Positions 32,891 to 41,483 of a stretch of 64,000 nt of DNA are shown in pieces. Made by a program: the position numbers and the translations under genes. How positions within the stretch are numbered: the stretch's first letter is position 1; each line of letters starts with the position of its first letter. Where the stretch lies: NCBI RefSeq assembly GCF_009818105.1, contig NZ_CP046564.1, positions 1,488,001 to 1,552,000 on the forward strand, written 5' to 3'. The notes under the pieces are model-generated. The model did no database searches. It saw nothing but the letters and a program-made list of their open reading frames with translations, and was not told the DNA's origin. The DNA is from Bacillus sp. N1-1. GTDB taxonomy: Bacteria > Bacillota > Bacilli > Bacillales > Guptibacillaceae.

Positions 32891-32981
32891 ATATGCATAG
32901 CGTTCGCCTCTTTATTCTTCGATGGAAAAAGGGTTTCACACGCTTATTCCCGAATAGATTGGAGTTGAGGAGGAGAGATCG

Positions 32982-33734
32982 ATGAATAACATAATTTTAA
33001 ACCAGAACAAACAAAGCTGGAACAAAGTAGCGCATCATTTTAATGGAATTGATGCGCTACCTCATTATGGTCCTTATGCACAAACAGAGGACGAGCTCCA
33101 TTTATTTGATGAAGTGGCAAATTCGAAAGTACTGGAGATTGGCTATGGTAGTGGCCATTCACTTCGGTATATGGCTAAAAGAGGGGCTTCTGAAATTTGG
33201 GGAATTGATTTGTCTGAAGAACAAAGAAGAACGGCAGAAAGTACGCTAGCCGGTTTATCAGCTAAGTTATTTTGTGCGCCGATGGAACAAGAGATCGATT
33301 TACCAAAAAACTATTTTGATCACGTTTTTTCGATCTATGCGATTGGATGGACAACGGATTTAACTCGTACGTTTGAGCTGGTTTATTCCTATTTAAAAAA
33401 GGGAGGAAGCTTTATTTTTAGCTGGGATCATCCTCTTTATTTGCATGTATCGAGTGAAAATGGTGAGATGTCGTTGAACGGTTCTTACCAGCAGGAAGGC
33501 CTACATACGTTTGAAGATTTTAAAAGGGAAGGCGTACGGATGACAATTCATAAGCGCAAAATGGCAACGTATATCAATACGTTGATCAAAGCTGGTTTTA
33601 CAATTCAAGAAGTCATTGAAAGTGATGTTTCAGTTCGGTATGAAGGAGAAGAGGAGGCTATCTCTGACCGTTATTATTCTCTTCATAAAGCGAGAAAGTT
33701 TCCAACTACGATGATTATCAAGGCAGTGAAATAA
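32982..33734 (+). CDS. Class I SAM-dependent methyltransferase
   Basis: The 250-residue protein shows motif I VLEIGYGSGHSLRYMAKRG (about 49-67), a beta2 acidic residue in WGIDLSEEQ, and FDHVFSIYAIGW plus LKKGGSFIFSWDHPL for motifs II-III. It is a Methyltransf_11-like enzyme of unknown substrate. The start follows GAGGAGGAGAG. It is 14 bp ahead of the TIM-barrel isomerase gene, so the two are likely co-translated. Confidence 0.87.
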   Translation: MNNIILNQNKQSWNKVAHHFNGIDALPHYGPYAQTEDELHLFDEVANSKVLEIGYGSGHSLRYMAKRGASEIWGIDLSEEQRRTAESTLAGLSAKLFCAPMEQEIDLPKNYFDHVFSIYAIGWTTDLTRTFELVYSYLKKGGSFIFSWDHPLYLHVSSENGEMSLNGSYQQEGLHTFEDFKREGVRMTIHKRKMATYINTLIKAGFTIQEVIESDVSVRYEGEEEAISDRYYSLHKARKFPTTMIIKAVK

Positions 33735-33748
33735 GGAGTTGATCATTA

Positions 33749-34513
33749 TTGAAATATTCACTCTGCATTGGAGCCTACCCAGGTGAGGATGTGATCACTC
33801 ACCTAGAAAAAGTGAAGGATCATGGATTTCATGGGCTAGAATACTATGATTGGACGGAATTAAATCTGGAGCGAGTGGCTAAGGCCCAGAGTCGAATTGG
33901 TTTTGGAATTACAGCAACTTGTACGCGTTTTTTTAATTTAGTTAATTCAAAACTACGAGAATCGTATCTTCAAGGATTATCAGAAACGATTGAAGCATGT
34001 AAAAAACTTGGAACGTCGTCGATTATTACCCAAACGGGAAACGTGATGATCGATACCCCTATTAGCATACAGCAAGAAGCAATGGTTGAAACGCTTAAAA
34101 GAAGTGCGGAACTATGTGAAAAGGCTGATGTTGTACTTGAAGTTGAACCGCTAAATGGGCTTGTCGATCATGAAGGTCATTTTCTACAATATTCAGATCA
34201 GGCGGTGTCGATTGTCGATCAAGTTGATAGTCCGCATGTAAAACTATTATTTGACGTGTATCATCAGCAAATTACGGAAGGAAATGTTATTCGAAACGCA
34301 ACAACTTATTGTAACCGAATAAATCACTATCATATTGCTGATAATCCAGGACGTCATGAGCCAGGTACAGGTGAATTAAATTATGGGAACATCTTAAAAG
34401 CGATTAAGAAGACAGGCTTTGAAGGATTTATTGGACTCGAGTGCGACTACACAATTCCAACAGATCAAGCTTTAGATTCGTTTAAGAAGACAATTTTACA
34501 ATATGTTGAATAG
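33749..34513 (+). CDS. Sugar phosphate isomerase/epimerase (xylose-isomerase-like TIM barrel)
   Basis: The 254-residue AP_endonuc_2-type TIM barrel has metal-ligand motifs of the family: VVLEVEPLNG (Glu), LLFDVYHQQITEG (Asp and His), HYHIADNPGRHEPGTGELNY and GLECDY (final Glu). Related proteins are hydroxypyruvate, tagatose or inosose isomerases/epimerases. HIADNPGRHEPGTGE is very like hydroxypyruvate isomerase. The start is TTG 33749, about 10 nt after AAGGAG. It is the second gene of a pair with the methyltransferase. Confidence 0.85.
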   Translation: MKYSLCIGAYPGEDVITHLEKVKDHGFHGLEYYDWTELNLERVAKAQSRIGFGITATCTRFFNLVNSKLRESYLQGLSETIEACKKLGTSSIITQTGNVMIDTPISIQQEAMVETLKRSAELCEKADVVLEVEPLNGLVDHEGHFLQYSDQAVSIVDQVDSPHVKLLFDVYHQQITEGNVIRNATTYCNRINHYHIADNPGRHEPGTGELNYGNILKAIKKTGFEGFIGLECDYTIPTDQALDSFKKTILQYVE

Positions 34514-34622
34514 GCTGAAGGCGCGGGTAGAAGCATTTCTCGTGGCAGGGTAAGGCAAACAGCTAGACGAATCATAAAGAACCTTTTAAGATGGGGGTAA
34601 TGAAAGGTAAAGGAGTTTCCAT

Positions 34623-35248
34623 ATGAATTTTGTGGCGTTAGATTTTGAAACAGCAAATTCTTCACGAGGAAGCGTTTGCTCGATTGGTCTTGTTGAATAT
34701 GAAGATGGTCAACTGATTCGAGAATATTATCGTTTAGTGAAACCGAAACAAAATGTTTTTTTGGCATCAATATTAGCATTCATGGGATTACAGAAGAAGA
34801 TGTCGAAGATGCACCTGAGTTTGATGTTCTGTGGCGAGAGGAAATTCGTGAGTTAGTCGAAGGGAAATTCCTCATTGCCCATAATGCGCAATTTGATATG
34901 AGCGTTCTACGTGCTGTTCTTGATCAATATGATCTTCCATATCCAATGCTTGCGTACAACTGCACTGTAAATCTATCAAAGAAGACATGGGCGTTACCTA
35001 AGTATAAATTAAATGTTGTCTCCGATTATCTTGGGATCCAACTCGACCATCACCATGCGCTAGATGATGCAAGAGCTTCTGCTCAGATTTTCTTAAAAGT
35101 GGCTGAAACGTTAGATACGGCAGATATCAATGAACTTATCGAAAGAACTGGTACAGCCAACGGCATTATATTTGATAGTGGCTATGAACCTGCTAAATTA
35201 AATAAGAAAAACTCAAGAAAGACAAAGAAAACCCCTGCGCCACGTTGA
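34623..35248 (+). pseudogene. DnaQ-like 3'-5' exonuclease, frameshifted in a T7 tract
   Basis: ATG 34623 (AAGGAG 8 nt upstream) codes the exonuclease I motif VALDFETANSS, then the frame shifts at a run of seven T (34756-34762). Adding one T restores NVFFGINISIHGITEEDVED and joins directly to LIAHNAQFDMSVL (motif II) and HHALDDARASAQ (motif III). The whole would be a DEDDh exonuclease of about 208 residues, like those of DNA polymerase III epsilon. All three motifs survive, so the break is recent, a slippage event or a homopolymer sequencing error. The tail is Lys/Arg-rich. Confidence 0.85.
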
Positions 35249-35266
35249 ATAGCGAGGGGTTTTCGT
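35228..35266. terminator. Terminator between the exonuclease and rex-like genes
   Basis: AAAACCCCT (35228-35236) pairs with AGGGGTTTT (35255-35263). The stop codon of the exonuclease lies in the loop. A and T on both sides suit the converging gene arrangement. Confidence 0.75.
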
Positions 35267-35274
35267 GCATCTCA

Positions 35275-35904
35275 TTAAAAGAAATGAATGAGGAAAGAGA
35301 GTGTATCCAGTTCACGTGCTAAATCAATTTGTTGAAGGTGAACGTTAGCTGGGAGCTTAAGGTAGGCAGATGAAAAATTCATAATACCAAGTATCCCGGT
35401 TTCAGATAGCTTTTCAGAAACCATTTGCGCTGAAGCGGCGGGAATAGCCAGGATCGCTACTGTTACACTAGCGGTTAAACGTTCATTCATTTCATCGATA
35501 TGATAGACCGGTACACCTGCAATGGTTTTGCCGACAACTTTTGGGTTATTATCAAACGCCATTTTAATTTTAGGAGACGATTTTCGTAAGTGATTATAGT
35601 GAAGAAGCGCTGTGCCCAGTCGGCCTGCTCCAATTAAAGTTGCTTCAGGCTCAGTATTCTCGTTTACAATCAGGTGAAGGTGATTCACAAGTTTTTTAAC
35701 TTCGTACGCTGCCCCTTTTCGACCTGGGGCTTTTATCTTAGAAAAATCTCTCCTCACAAGATCTGATTTAAAATTAAGCGCATGACCAATCTCAACAGAG
35801 GAGATCGATTTTTGACCTGATTTCTTTACGCTCTTTAAATAAGAAAGATAGAGAGGGAGACGCTTTATGGTTGCATTTGGAAGTTTTTTTTCTTCCTTTT
35901 TCAT
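35275..35904 (-). CDS. rex: Redox-sensing transcriptional repressor of the Rex family
   Basis: The 209-residue protein has a Rex winged-helix N-terminus (TIKRLPLYLSYLKSVKKSG, then LVRRDFSKI) and a C-terminal Rossmann domain with NAD(H)-binding ATLIGAGRLGTALLHYN, AFDNNPKVVGKTIAGVPVYH and the C-terminal swap helix DLARELDTLSFLIHFF. Rex represses fermentation and respiration genes until NADH/NAD+ rises. The wing segment (KIKAPGRKGAAYEV) departs from the usual FG..GKKG.GY form, so this could be a paralogue with altered DNA recognition. The start ATG follows GGAGGTAATCGT. Confidence 0.85.
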   Translation of the reverse strand: MKKEEKKLPNATIKRLPLYLSYLKSVKKSGQKSISSVEIGHALNFKSDLVRRDFSKIKAPGRKGAAYEVKKLVNHLHLIVNENTEPEATLIGAGRLGTALLHYNHLRKSSPKIKMAFDNNPKVVGKTIAGVPVYHIDEMNERLTASVTVAILAIPAASAQMVSEKLSETGILGIMNFSSAYLKLPANVHLQQIDLARELDTLSFLIHFF

Positions 35905-36055
35905 ACGATTACCTCCGTCAAACTATATCCGCTTTCTTCTCTATTATAATCTTAATCTAGCAAAGTGCAATTTGGAAAATAATCCAAAAGAACTAGTGAG
36001 GAGATAGGATTTCGTAAAATCCTCAAACGATGGAATTCATATTTAGCAAACAGAA

Positions 36056-36087
36056 AAAGAACCGGTCATTTAGCCGGTTCTTTCAAA
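36056..36087 (-). terminator. Terminator of the Cys peroxiredoxin gene
   Basis: AAAGAACCGG (36056-36065) pairs with CCGGTTCTTT (36074-36083). On the minus strand it is followed by TTTTTCTG, placing it directly after the peroxiredoxin gene. Confidence 0.85.
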
Positions 36088-36090
36088 CGG

Positions 36091-36762
36091 TTATTGATTT
36101 AATTCTTTTTTACATAAATACCAATCAATACATTCAAGACCTTCAAGACCTTCTTCGTTTTCCCGCTTTTTCATATCTTCCTGTGTTTTAGGAGGAGAAA
36201 CAAGTACTTTATCTCCTGGTTCCCAATTGGCCGGTGTCGGAGCACCGTGCTGATCCGTTGTTTTCAATGCCTTTACTAATCTCATAATTTCATTCATGTT
36301 GCGACCGGTCGTAAGAGGATAATAAATGACAGCACGGACAACTTGTTTATCATCAACTACGAATACAGCACGACTCGTTTCCGTTTGACTTTCTTCCGGC
36401 ATGATCATGCCGTAGCGTGTCGCCACTTTTCGATCGAGATCGGCAATAACCGGGAATTCAATTTCGGTATCAAAATTTTTCTCAATGTTTCGAACCCATG
36501 CTAAATGTGAGGAAACGCTATCGACACTAAGGCCGATTAACTCAACATCGAGCTTTCGTAACTCAGGATAAATTTCCTGAAAAGCAACAAATTCCGTCGT
36601 ACATACTGGTGTGAAGTCAGCCGGATGCGAAAACAAAACAAACCATTTTCCTTTGTAATCATCGAGTGAAAGTTGACCGTGTGTCGTGTTGGCAGTAAAG
36701 TCAGGGGCCGGTGACCCGATTCGTGGTAGCTGATAAGCTGTTTCTGCTTGTTGTTCTGACAT
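36091..36762 (-). CDS. Peroxiredoxin of the Prx6/archaeal type, cysteine form
   Basis: The 223-residue AhpC/TSA protein has catalytic DFTPVCTTEFVAFQEIYPEL with peroxidatic Cys about residue 54. The extended C-terminus carries ECIDWYLCKKE, the paired cysteines typical of this long Prx6-like subgroup. It reduces H2O2 or organic peroxides in the cytoplasm. ATG follows AGGAGGACG. It is divergent to the MBL-fold gene. It contrasts with the UGA-containing peroxiredoxin at 17.7 kb, from a different subfamily. Confidence 0.93.
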   Translation of the reverse strand: MSEQQAETAYQLPRIGSPAPDFTANTTHGQLSLDDYKGKWFVLFSHPADFTPVCTTEFVAFQEIYPELRKLDVELIGLSVDSVSSHLAWVRNIEKNFDTEIEFPVIADLDRKVATRYGMIMPEESQTETSRAVFVVDDKQVVRAVIYYPLTTGRNMNEIMRLVKALKTTDQHGAPTPANWEPGDKVLVSPPKTQEDMKKRENEEGLEGLECIDWYLCKKELNQ

Positions 36763-36932
36763 AATGAAACGTCCTCCTTCTATTCGGATCTATGATTGGT
36801 TTTCCCTCCTATTTTTTAAATAAACTGTCTTTTTTGTAACGAATATTGTCGAGATAACTTATGGAAAAGAAAGAAAATGATAAAATGAAAGAGAGGAAAA
36901 GAATTCCAAAGGTAGGAGAGAGGAGAAATCGT

Positions 36933-37796
36933 ATGCAAATCGAATTTCTTGGTACCGGTGGGGCCATGGCGATCCCCCGGCCACTATGTCAGTGTGCAGT
37001 TTGCGTAGAAGCGAGAAAGAAAGGCGTCCCTTATAGTCGATCTGGGCCCAGTGTTTTTGTTCATGGTCCTGACGTATTAATTGATACGCCTGAAGATAGC
37101 TATATGCAGTTAAATCGCTCGCAGATTTCGAGGATAGAAGGCGTGTTTTATTCGCATTGGCACCCCGATCATGTAATGGGGAGGCGGGTGCTCGAATCAG
37201 TGAATGCGGATTGGGTGAATCACCCTCCACAAGGAACGACGACGGACGTCTATTTACCTGAGCAAGTAGCCGTTGATTTCCAAACAAGGTTAGGTAGTGG
37301 TGAACATCTTGCTTTTTTTGATCAACAAAAATACATAGCGCTTCATAAGCTGAACGATGGGGAGAAAGTAACCATTAATGGGGTGTCAATTACGCCGTTT
37401 CGCTTATCTGAGGATTATGTTTATGCGTTCCTGTTTGAAGGGGAAGGCAAACGGATATTGATTGCACCAGATGAACTTTATGGATGGGAGCCACCGGCGC
37501 TTGGTGAATTGGATCTTGCGATTTTACCGATGGGTGTTTGTGAATTTCACCCTTTAACAGGAGAGCGACAAATCAGTAAAGATCATCCTGTCCTGAAGGA
37601 AGAAGCTACATTTCGTCAAACGCTTGAAATCATTAAAAAGCTGCAGGTGAAAGAAGTGTATTTAACGCATCTTGAAGAACCAGATCAGCTGACTTATGAC
37701 GACCTAAAAAAGGTGGAAAGTATGCTTCAACCAATTGGAAAGATTTCGTTTGCATTTGATACGTTAATGATTGACCTCTCACAAAGTGCAGTTTAA
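36933..37796 (+). CDS. MBL-fold metallo-hydrolase (PhnP-like)
   Basis: The 287-residue protein begins QIEFLGTGGAMAIPRPLCQC and has the metallo-beta-lactamase motif SHWHPDHV (two-metal HxHxDH), with a later LTHLEEP His. The N-terminal CQCAVC resembles the zinc-binding cysteines of PhnP-type phosphodiesterases that cleave cyclic phosphates. ATG 36933 has GGAGAGGAGAA upstream; the longer frame from 36861 lacks a site. It is divergent from the peroxiredoxin gene. Confidence 0.87.
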   Translation: MQIEFLGTGGAMAIPRPLCQCAVCVEARKKGVPYSRSGPSVFVHGPDVLIDTPEDSYMQLNRSQISRIEGVFYSHWHPDHVMGRRVLESVNADWVNHPPQGTTTDVYLPEQVAVDFQTRLGSGEHLAFFDQQKYIALHKLNDGEKVTINGVSITPFRLSEDYVYAFLFEGEGKRILIAPDELYGWEPPALGELDLAILPMGVCEFHPLTGERQISKDHPVLKEEATFRQTLEIIKKLQVKEVYLTHLEEPDQLTYDDLKKVESMLQPIGKISFAFDTLMIDLSQSAV

Positions 37797-37847
37797 AAAA
37801 TCATACTTTAGGGAAACATTTTTTTAGATAAGAAACGAGGTGAGCGT

Positions 37848-38102
37848 ATGGAACTGTCATTTGGGCTTATTCTTAATATTGTAATAGCAATTTATTTATT
37901 TGTGGATGCAAAAAAACGAGATAAAAGCTCTTTTTTCTGGGCGATTTTCGGGTTGATTTTTGGACCAATCGTTCTAGGGATCTACTTTATTCAAACAGGT
38001 AGAAAAGGCATTGGTTGGCTTATCATCATTCTTGCCCTTATTTGGTTTATTATTGCCATTGTGTTAGGTATATTGGCAGGGATCATTGGACTATTATTTT
38101 AA
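37848..38102 (+). CDS. Small membrane protein, 84 residues
   Basis: Three hydrophobic spans are predicted: LSFGLILNIVIAIYLFV, SSFFWAIFGLIFGPIVLGIYF and WLIIILALIWFIIAIVLGIL, with a basic loop DAKKRDKS. ATG 37848 follows CGAGGTGAGCGT. It ends in a strong terminator and is probably co-transcribed with the MBL gene 51 bp upstream. Function unknown. Confidence 0.75.
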   Translation: MELSFGLILNIVIAIYLFVDAKKRDKSSFFWAIFGLIFGPIVLGIYFIQTGRKGIGWLIIILALIWFIIAIVLGILAGIIGLLF

Positions 38103-38103
38103 G

Positions 38104-38139
38104 AAGAAACCTGAAGCATACGCTTCAGGTTTCTTTATT
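38104..38139 (+). terminator. Terminator after the small membrane protein
   Basis: A 14-bp perfect stem AAGAAACCTGAAGC / GCTTCAGGTTTCTT (38104-38117 / 38122-38135) with an ATAC loop and TATT after it. Confidence 0.9.
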
Positions 38140-38274
38140 GGGTTTAAGACTTGACGGAATGTGGAAGAGTATTAAGATACCATTAAAACAAATGAGCGCT
38201 TGAGGTGAATGTGTCATATCGACGAAAGAGGGACTCTTACATTCATAGATAAGTAATGACTCAAGGGGGAAGCA

Positions 38275-38484
38275 ATGGATGAGGAAGCAAAAGTGATGGA
38301 TTGGATCACTTCCGAAGTCGAAGTAGAATCATGCACCATGCAAGATTATCCGGTATACCATTCGGGTAAACGAGTCATCGATCGAAGCGGAGATTATCTT
38401 ATTGTCTACTTTCATCCGTTGCTTGAAAAAGTTGTTTATACGTTTAAAGGGATTGAAGATTGTTTTTTTATTGCTCATCGTTAA
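38275..38484 (+). CDS. Hypothetical protein, 69 residues
   Basis: A small acidic soluble protein starting MDEEAKVMDWITSEVEVESC. ATG 38275 lies after AAGGGGGAAGC. A predicted beta-hairpin (YLIVYFHPLLEKVVYTF) forms its second half. No family recognised. It forms a single transcription unit ending at the palindromic terminator. Confidence 0.65.
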   Translation: MDEEAKVMDWITSEVEVESCTMQDYPVYHSGKRVIDRSGDYLIVYFHPLLEKVVYTFKGIEDCFFIAHR

Positions 38485-38516
38485 GCAATTTTGAATAAGA
38501 TAAATTGGATAGATAA

Positions 38517-38544
38517 AAAAATGGAGCGCAGCTGCGCTCCATTT
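38517..38544. terminator. Perfectly palindromic bidirectional terminator
   Basis: A 28-bp perfect palindrome (AAAATGGAGCGCAG / CTGCGCTCCATTTT) lies between the 69-residue gene and the converging thiM, with A and T runs on both ends. Confidence 0.88.
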
Positions 38545-38550
38545 TGGTGT

Positions 38551-39360
38551 TTATGGGACAAGGTGGATATGTTTTTCAATCTCTTCTGATGTAATAAGCG
38601 AAAGTTGATTTAAAAGCGCAATTTGAAAGTCGCCTGGCCGATTTTCAATATGATCGGCAGCTTTTTCGCTTGCAACACCATAAAACGCAAGTACGCCGTA
38701 TGCAGCTAGCATCGGATCTGACTCAACAGCTGCAAACGCACCGAGAAGAGAGGAGAGAAGGCAGCCAGTACCGGTTACCTTCGTTAAGATCGGGTGGCCG
38801 TTACCAAGTTTAAGTGTCGTTTCGCCATCTGAAACAATGTCGATCGCTCCTGTAACGATGACCGTACAACCAAACATTTTTGCGGCTTTTCTTGCTAGCG
38901 TTTCGCTATTTCCTTCTCCTTCTGTCACATCAACGCCTTTAATTGACCACTTTTTGCCTGCAATATTTGCAATTTCCGCTGCGTTTCCTCTTAGAAATTG
39001 CACATCCACTTCTTTAAGAATATGACGAGCTGTTGATGTTCGATACGGAGTGGCCCCTGCTCCGACCGGGTCGAGAATAACGGGAATGTTCATTTCATTC
39101 GCCGCTTTTCCAGCGATGACCATCGCCTCCACCAGTTCTTTTGTTAACGTACCGATATTTAAAACAAGAGCTCCAGAAATCTTGGCCATATCAGCGACTT
39201 CTTCTTTCGCATAAGCCATAACAGGGCTTGCTCCTGCAGCGAGTAAGCCGTTCGCTGTAAAATTGGTAACGACGGTATTCGTTATATTATGAATGAGAGG
39301 AGATGCCTCTCTTACTTTTGTAATGAGGTGAGCTGCGTGAGATTTTTCCACGGTCAACAT
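38551..39360 (-). CDS. thiM: Hydroxyethylthiazole kinase ThiM
   Basis: The protein of up to 269 residues phosphorylates 4-methyl-5-(2-hydroxyethyl)thiazole in thiamine salvage. Family motifs are [20 protein letters not shown] near the N-terminus, [12 protein letters not shown], and the catalytic [14 protein letters not shown] (anion hole, Cys). The start is uncertain: ATG 39360 directly abuts AAAGG, so TTG 39357 or GTG 39351 are likely. No other thi gene is adjacent and no TPP riboswitch is seen in the upstream region. Confidence 0.93.
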   Translation of the reverse strand: MLTVEKSHAAHLITKVREASPLIHNITNTVVTNFTANGLLAAGASPVMAYAKEEVADMAKISGALVLNIGTLTKELVEAMVIAGKAANEMNIPVILDPVGAGATPYRTSTARHILKEVDVQFLRGNAAEIANIAGKKWSIKGVDVTEGEGNSETLARKAAKMFGCTVIVTGAIDIVSDGETTLKLGNGHPILTKVTGTGCLLSSLLGAFAAVESDPMLAAYGVLAFYGVASEKAADHIENRPGDFQIALLNQLSLITSEEIEKHIHLVP

Positions 39361-39438
39361 CCTTTCTTGCTTGTTATTTCTATTGGTTTCTTCCTTATTT
39401 TTTCATTGTAACAATAAGGCGTGTTCGTGAAAATAAAA

Positions 39439-39465
39439 AAGGAAAGGAGTTCCCTTTCCTTCTTT
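39439..39465. terminator. Stem-loop between thiM and the 49-residue gene
   Basis: AAGGAAAGG (39439-39447) pairs with CCTTTCCTT (39453-39461). On the minus strand TTTTTTATTTTC follows, so it likely ends the AarF operon transcript. Confidence 0.75.
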
Positions 39466-39555
39466 AAGGTCTTGAGTACCGATTCCAAAAACGTAAGATC
39501 CATGAAAACGGAAAAGGTAATCGGTACCCAGTTTTTTCAAGTTGTTTTAGAAGGT

Positions 39556-39705
39556 TTATAAATGCACCGCCAACGCGGCGCTGCTGTTTAATACTTCCTC
39601 ATTCGCTTTCACTGTAATGCGATAGCCATCTTGAAGTCCCTCCACTTTCACTTCTTTTGTACCAAGCTTTTCGGTAGTTTCTTTTATCACTTTCGGATCT
39701 TCCAT
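39556..39705 (-). CDS. Small acidic/basic hypothetical protein, 49 residues
   Basis: ATG 39705 lies 8 nt after AAAGGAG and opens a 49-codon frame (MEDPKVIKETTEKLGTKEV..., ending AALAVHL). It starts just 2 bp after the stop codon of the AarF kinase, strongly suggesting a translated downstream cistron. The protein is hydrophilic with a beta-strand-like middle (KVEGLQDGYRITVKA). No family recognised. Confidence 0.65.
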   Translation of the reverse strand: MEDPKVIKETTEKLGTKEVKVEGLQDGYRITVKANEEVLNSSAALAVHL

Positions 39706-39707
39706 CT

Positions 39708-41342
39708 TTATTTCTCCTTTTTAAACCAGAGTCGTTTTTCCATAGCACTAACAGTAAAGATGGTGAGTAGAGCAATGCAGCCGGATATAACAGTAGGAAG
39801 GAATAGGGACTGAATCTCAAAAGCTAGACTTACAAAAAAACCAATGAAACTTAACGAAAAGAGAATAAAGGCATAGTGTTTATTCCATAACATACTTTTT
39901 GATCGAATTTCCGTTTTCTTCAGGTTTTCTTCCCATTGGCGATGGTTGTTGAATTCATCCGAAAGTCGATCTAGTGGATTTTCAATTGAAGAAATTCTTG
40001 CATAGACCTGCTTCAAAAGTTTTTTAGGATCATAGCGATGATCAGCCGATTCCTCGCGATTGATCCACTCCTGCACAATTGGTTTGCCTTCTTCAATTAG
40101 ATCAATTTCGGGATCCAAAGTGTAAAGGATTCCTACAATGGTTGAAATGGCTCTCCCTAGAAAAGCGAACTCACTCGGTAACTGAATGGGCTGCTTGTTT
40201 ACGAGCGTTTGTACTTCCTTTAAAACTTGTTCAGCGGTATCTTCATCCATCATCGTTAAGTCCTGTTCAATGAACAAGGTGACTAGCGTCTGTATGGCTT
40301 TCTCAATCTGTCTTTTATCAGAGTTAGGAAGAAGGAAGCGCAATTCGTCTAGAGCCTCTGTTACATCGCTGTACTGACTAAGCACGATCCCGGTAATCAG
40401 CTTTCGAATGGAAAGGGCATCCTTTGCTTCAATATGTCCGACCATGCCAAAATCGATGAAAACGATCGTGCCGTCTTCTTGAATAAGAAGATTACCAGAG
40501 TGAGGATCGGCGTGAAATTGTCCTTCTTGAAGAAGTTGTTCAAGATACCCCTTTAAAAGCTTGCGAGCTAGCTCTCGTCGATCAATCGCTTTCTCGTCAA
40601 TATAAGAAAGGTTTGTTATACGAGCGCCTTCCATCCATTCCATGACGAGCACTTTTTTCGTTGACCATTCAGGGACGTAATTTGGTACCCGATAGCCTGG
40701 ACTATCGCTGTAGCGATCCTTAAAGTGAAGGCCATTTTTCAATTCTTTCTTAAAATCAAGCTCATCTTCAATCACATGACGAACTTCCTCGTACAGCCTG
40801 CTTAAATCAAGTTGCTTCCCGTATGACGTAAACTTATCCATGAGCCAGAACACGATGCGAAGGGCTTGAAAGTCAGCCCGTATAATCTTGCGGATGTTTG
40901 GGCGACGTATTTTAATTGCCACATCTTCACCTGAATTTAACGTTGCTCTGTACACTTGTCCTATGGAAGCCGATGCAATCGGACGATCTGAAAGGTTGTC
41001 AATTACATCTTGATAGTTCGCTGCCCATTCTTCTTCAAGAATTTGTTTCGCTTTTTCCCAGGAAAAAGAAGGGACGCGGTCAACGAGATCTTCAATTTCT
41101 TCTAGAAAAACTTTTGGAAGTATATCCGCTCTTGTTGAGAGGAATTGCCCAAGCTTAACGAGCAATCCTTCAAGCCGAATTGCTTTTCCCTTGTACTCTT
41201 TTGCTTGCTTTTTTAATAGTTTCTGCCAGCGTTCCTGATCCCACGAGTGCTTACTTTTTCTTCGAAAGCGTTCAAGTTGAAGGAAGAACTTAACGGACAT
41301 CCAAACGATCACACTAATCCGATACAGCGATTGATATTTCAT
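39708..41342 (-). CDS. AarF/ABC1/UbiB family atypical kinase
   Basis: The 544-residue protein has the ADCK/UbiB hallmarks: KLGQFLSTRADILP (the KxGQ motif), ASIGQVYRA (A-rich loop replacing the glycine loop), AIKIRRP (catalytic Lys), FHADPHSGNLL and FIDFGMVG (metal-binding Asp), then two C-terminal hydrophobic spans (residues about 488-530) for membrane anchoring. Members support quinone biosynthesis or lipid homeostasis through ATPase or kinase activity. It starts an operon with the 49-residue gene. Confidence 0.92.
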   Translation of the reverse strand: MKYQSLYRISVIVWMSVKFFLQLERFRRKSKHSWDQERWQKLLKKQAKEYKGKAIRLEGLLVKLGQFLSTRADILPKVFLEEIEDLVDRVPSFSWEKAKQILEEEWAANYQDVIDNLSDRPIASASIGQVYRATLNSGEDVAIKIRRPNIRKIIRADFQALRIVFWLMDKFTSYGKQLDLSRLYEEVRHVIEDELDFKKELKNGLHFKDRYSDSPGYRVPNYVPEWSTKKVLVMEWMEGARITNLSYIDEKAIDRRELARKLLKGYLEQLLQEGQFHADPHSGNLLIQEDGTIVFIDFGMVGHIEAKDALSIRKLITGIVLSQYSDVTEALDELRFLLPNSDKRQIEKAIQTLVTLFIEQDLTMMDEDTAEQVLKEVQTLVNKQPIQLPSEFAFLGRAISTIVGILYTLDPEIDLIEEGKPIVQEWINREESADHRYDPKKLLKQVYARISSIENPLDRLSDEFNNHRQWEENLKKTEIRSKSMLWNKHYAFILFSLSFIGFFVSLAFEIQSLFLPTVISGCIALLTIFTVSAMEKRLWFKKEK

Positions 41343-41433
41343 AGACGACTCCTACTCCTGAATAAGTTGTTTAGTGTTTAACATAGCCTATTTCCGCCTA
41401 TTAGAAACAATTATTACGAGTAAGGAGCACATC

Positions 41434-41465
41434 AAAAACCCCTATCCTAACTAGCGATAGGGGTT
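41434..41465 (-). terminator. Terminator of the FdhF/YdeP gene
   Basis: AACCCCTATC (41437-41446) and GATAGGGGTT (41456-41465) form a 10-bp stem. On the minus strand it is followed by TTTTTGATG, directly after the oxidoreductase gene. Confidence 0.88.
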
Positions 41466-41483
41466 GTGTTTGGAATGCATAAA

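Noticed and set aside
36859..37287. 142-residue minus-strand frame opposite the MBL hydrolase
   Set aside because: Shadow of the real gene; no ribosome binding site, no domain.
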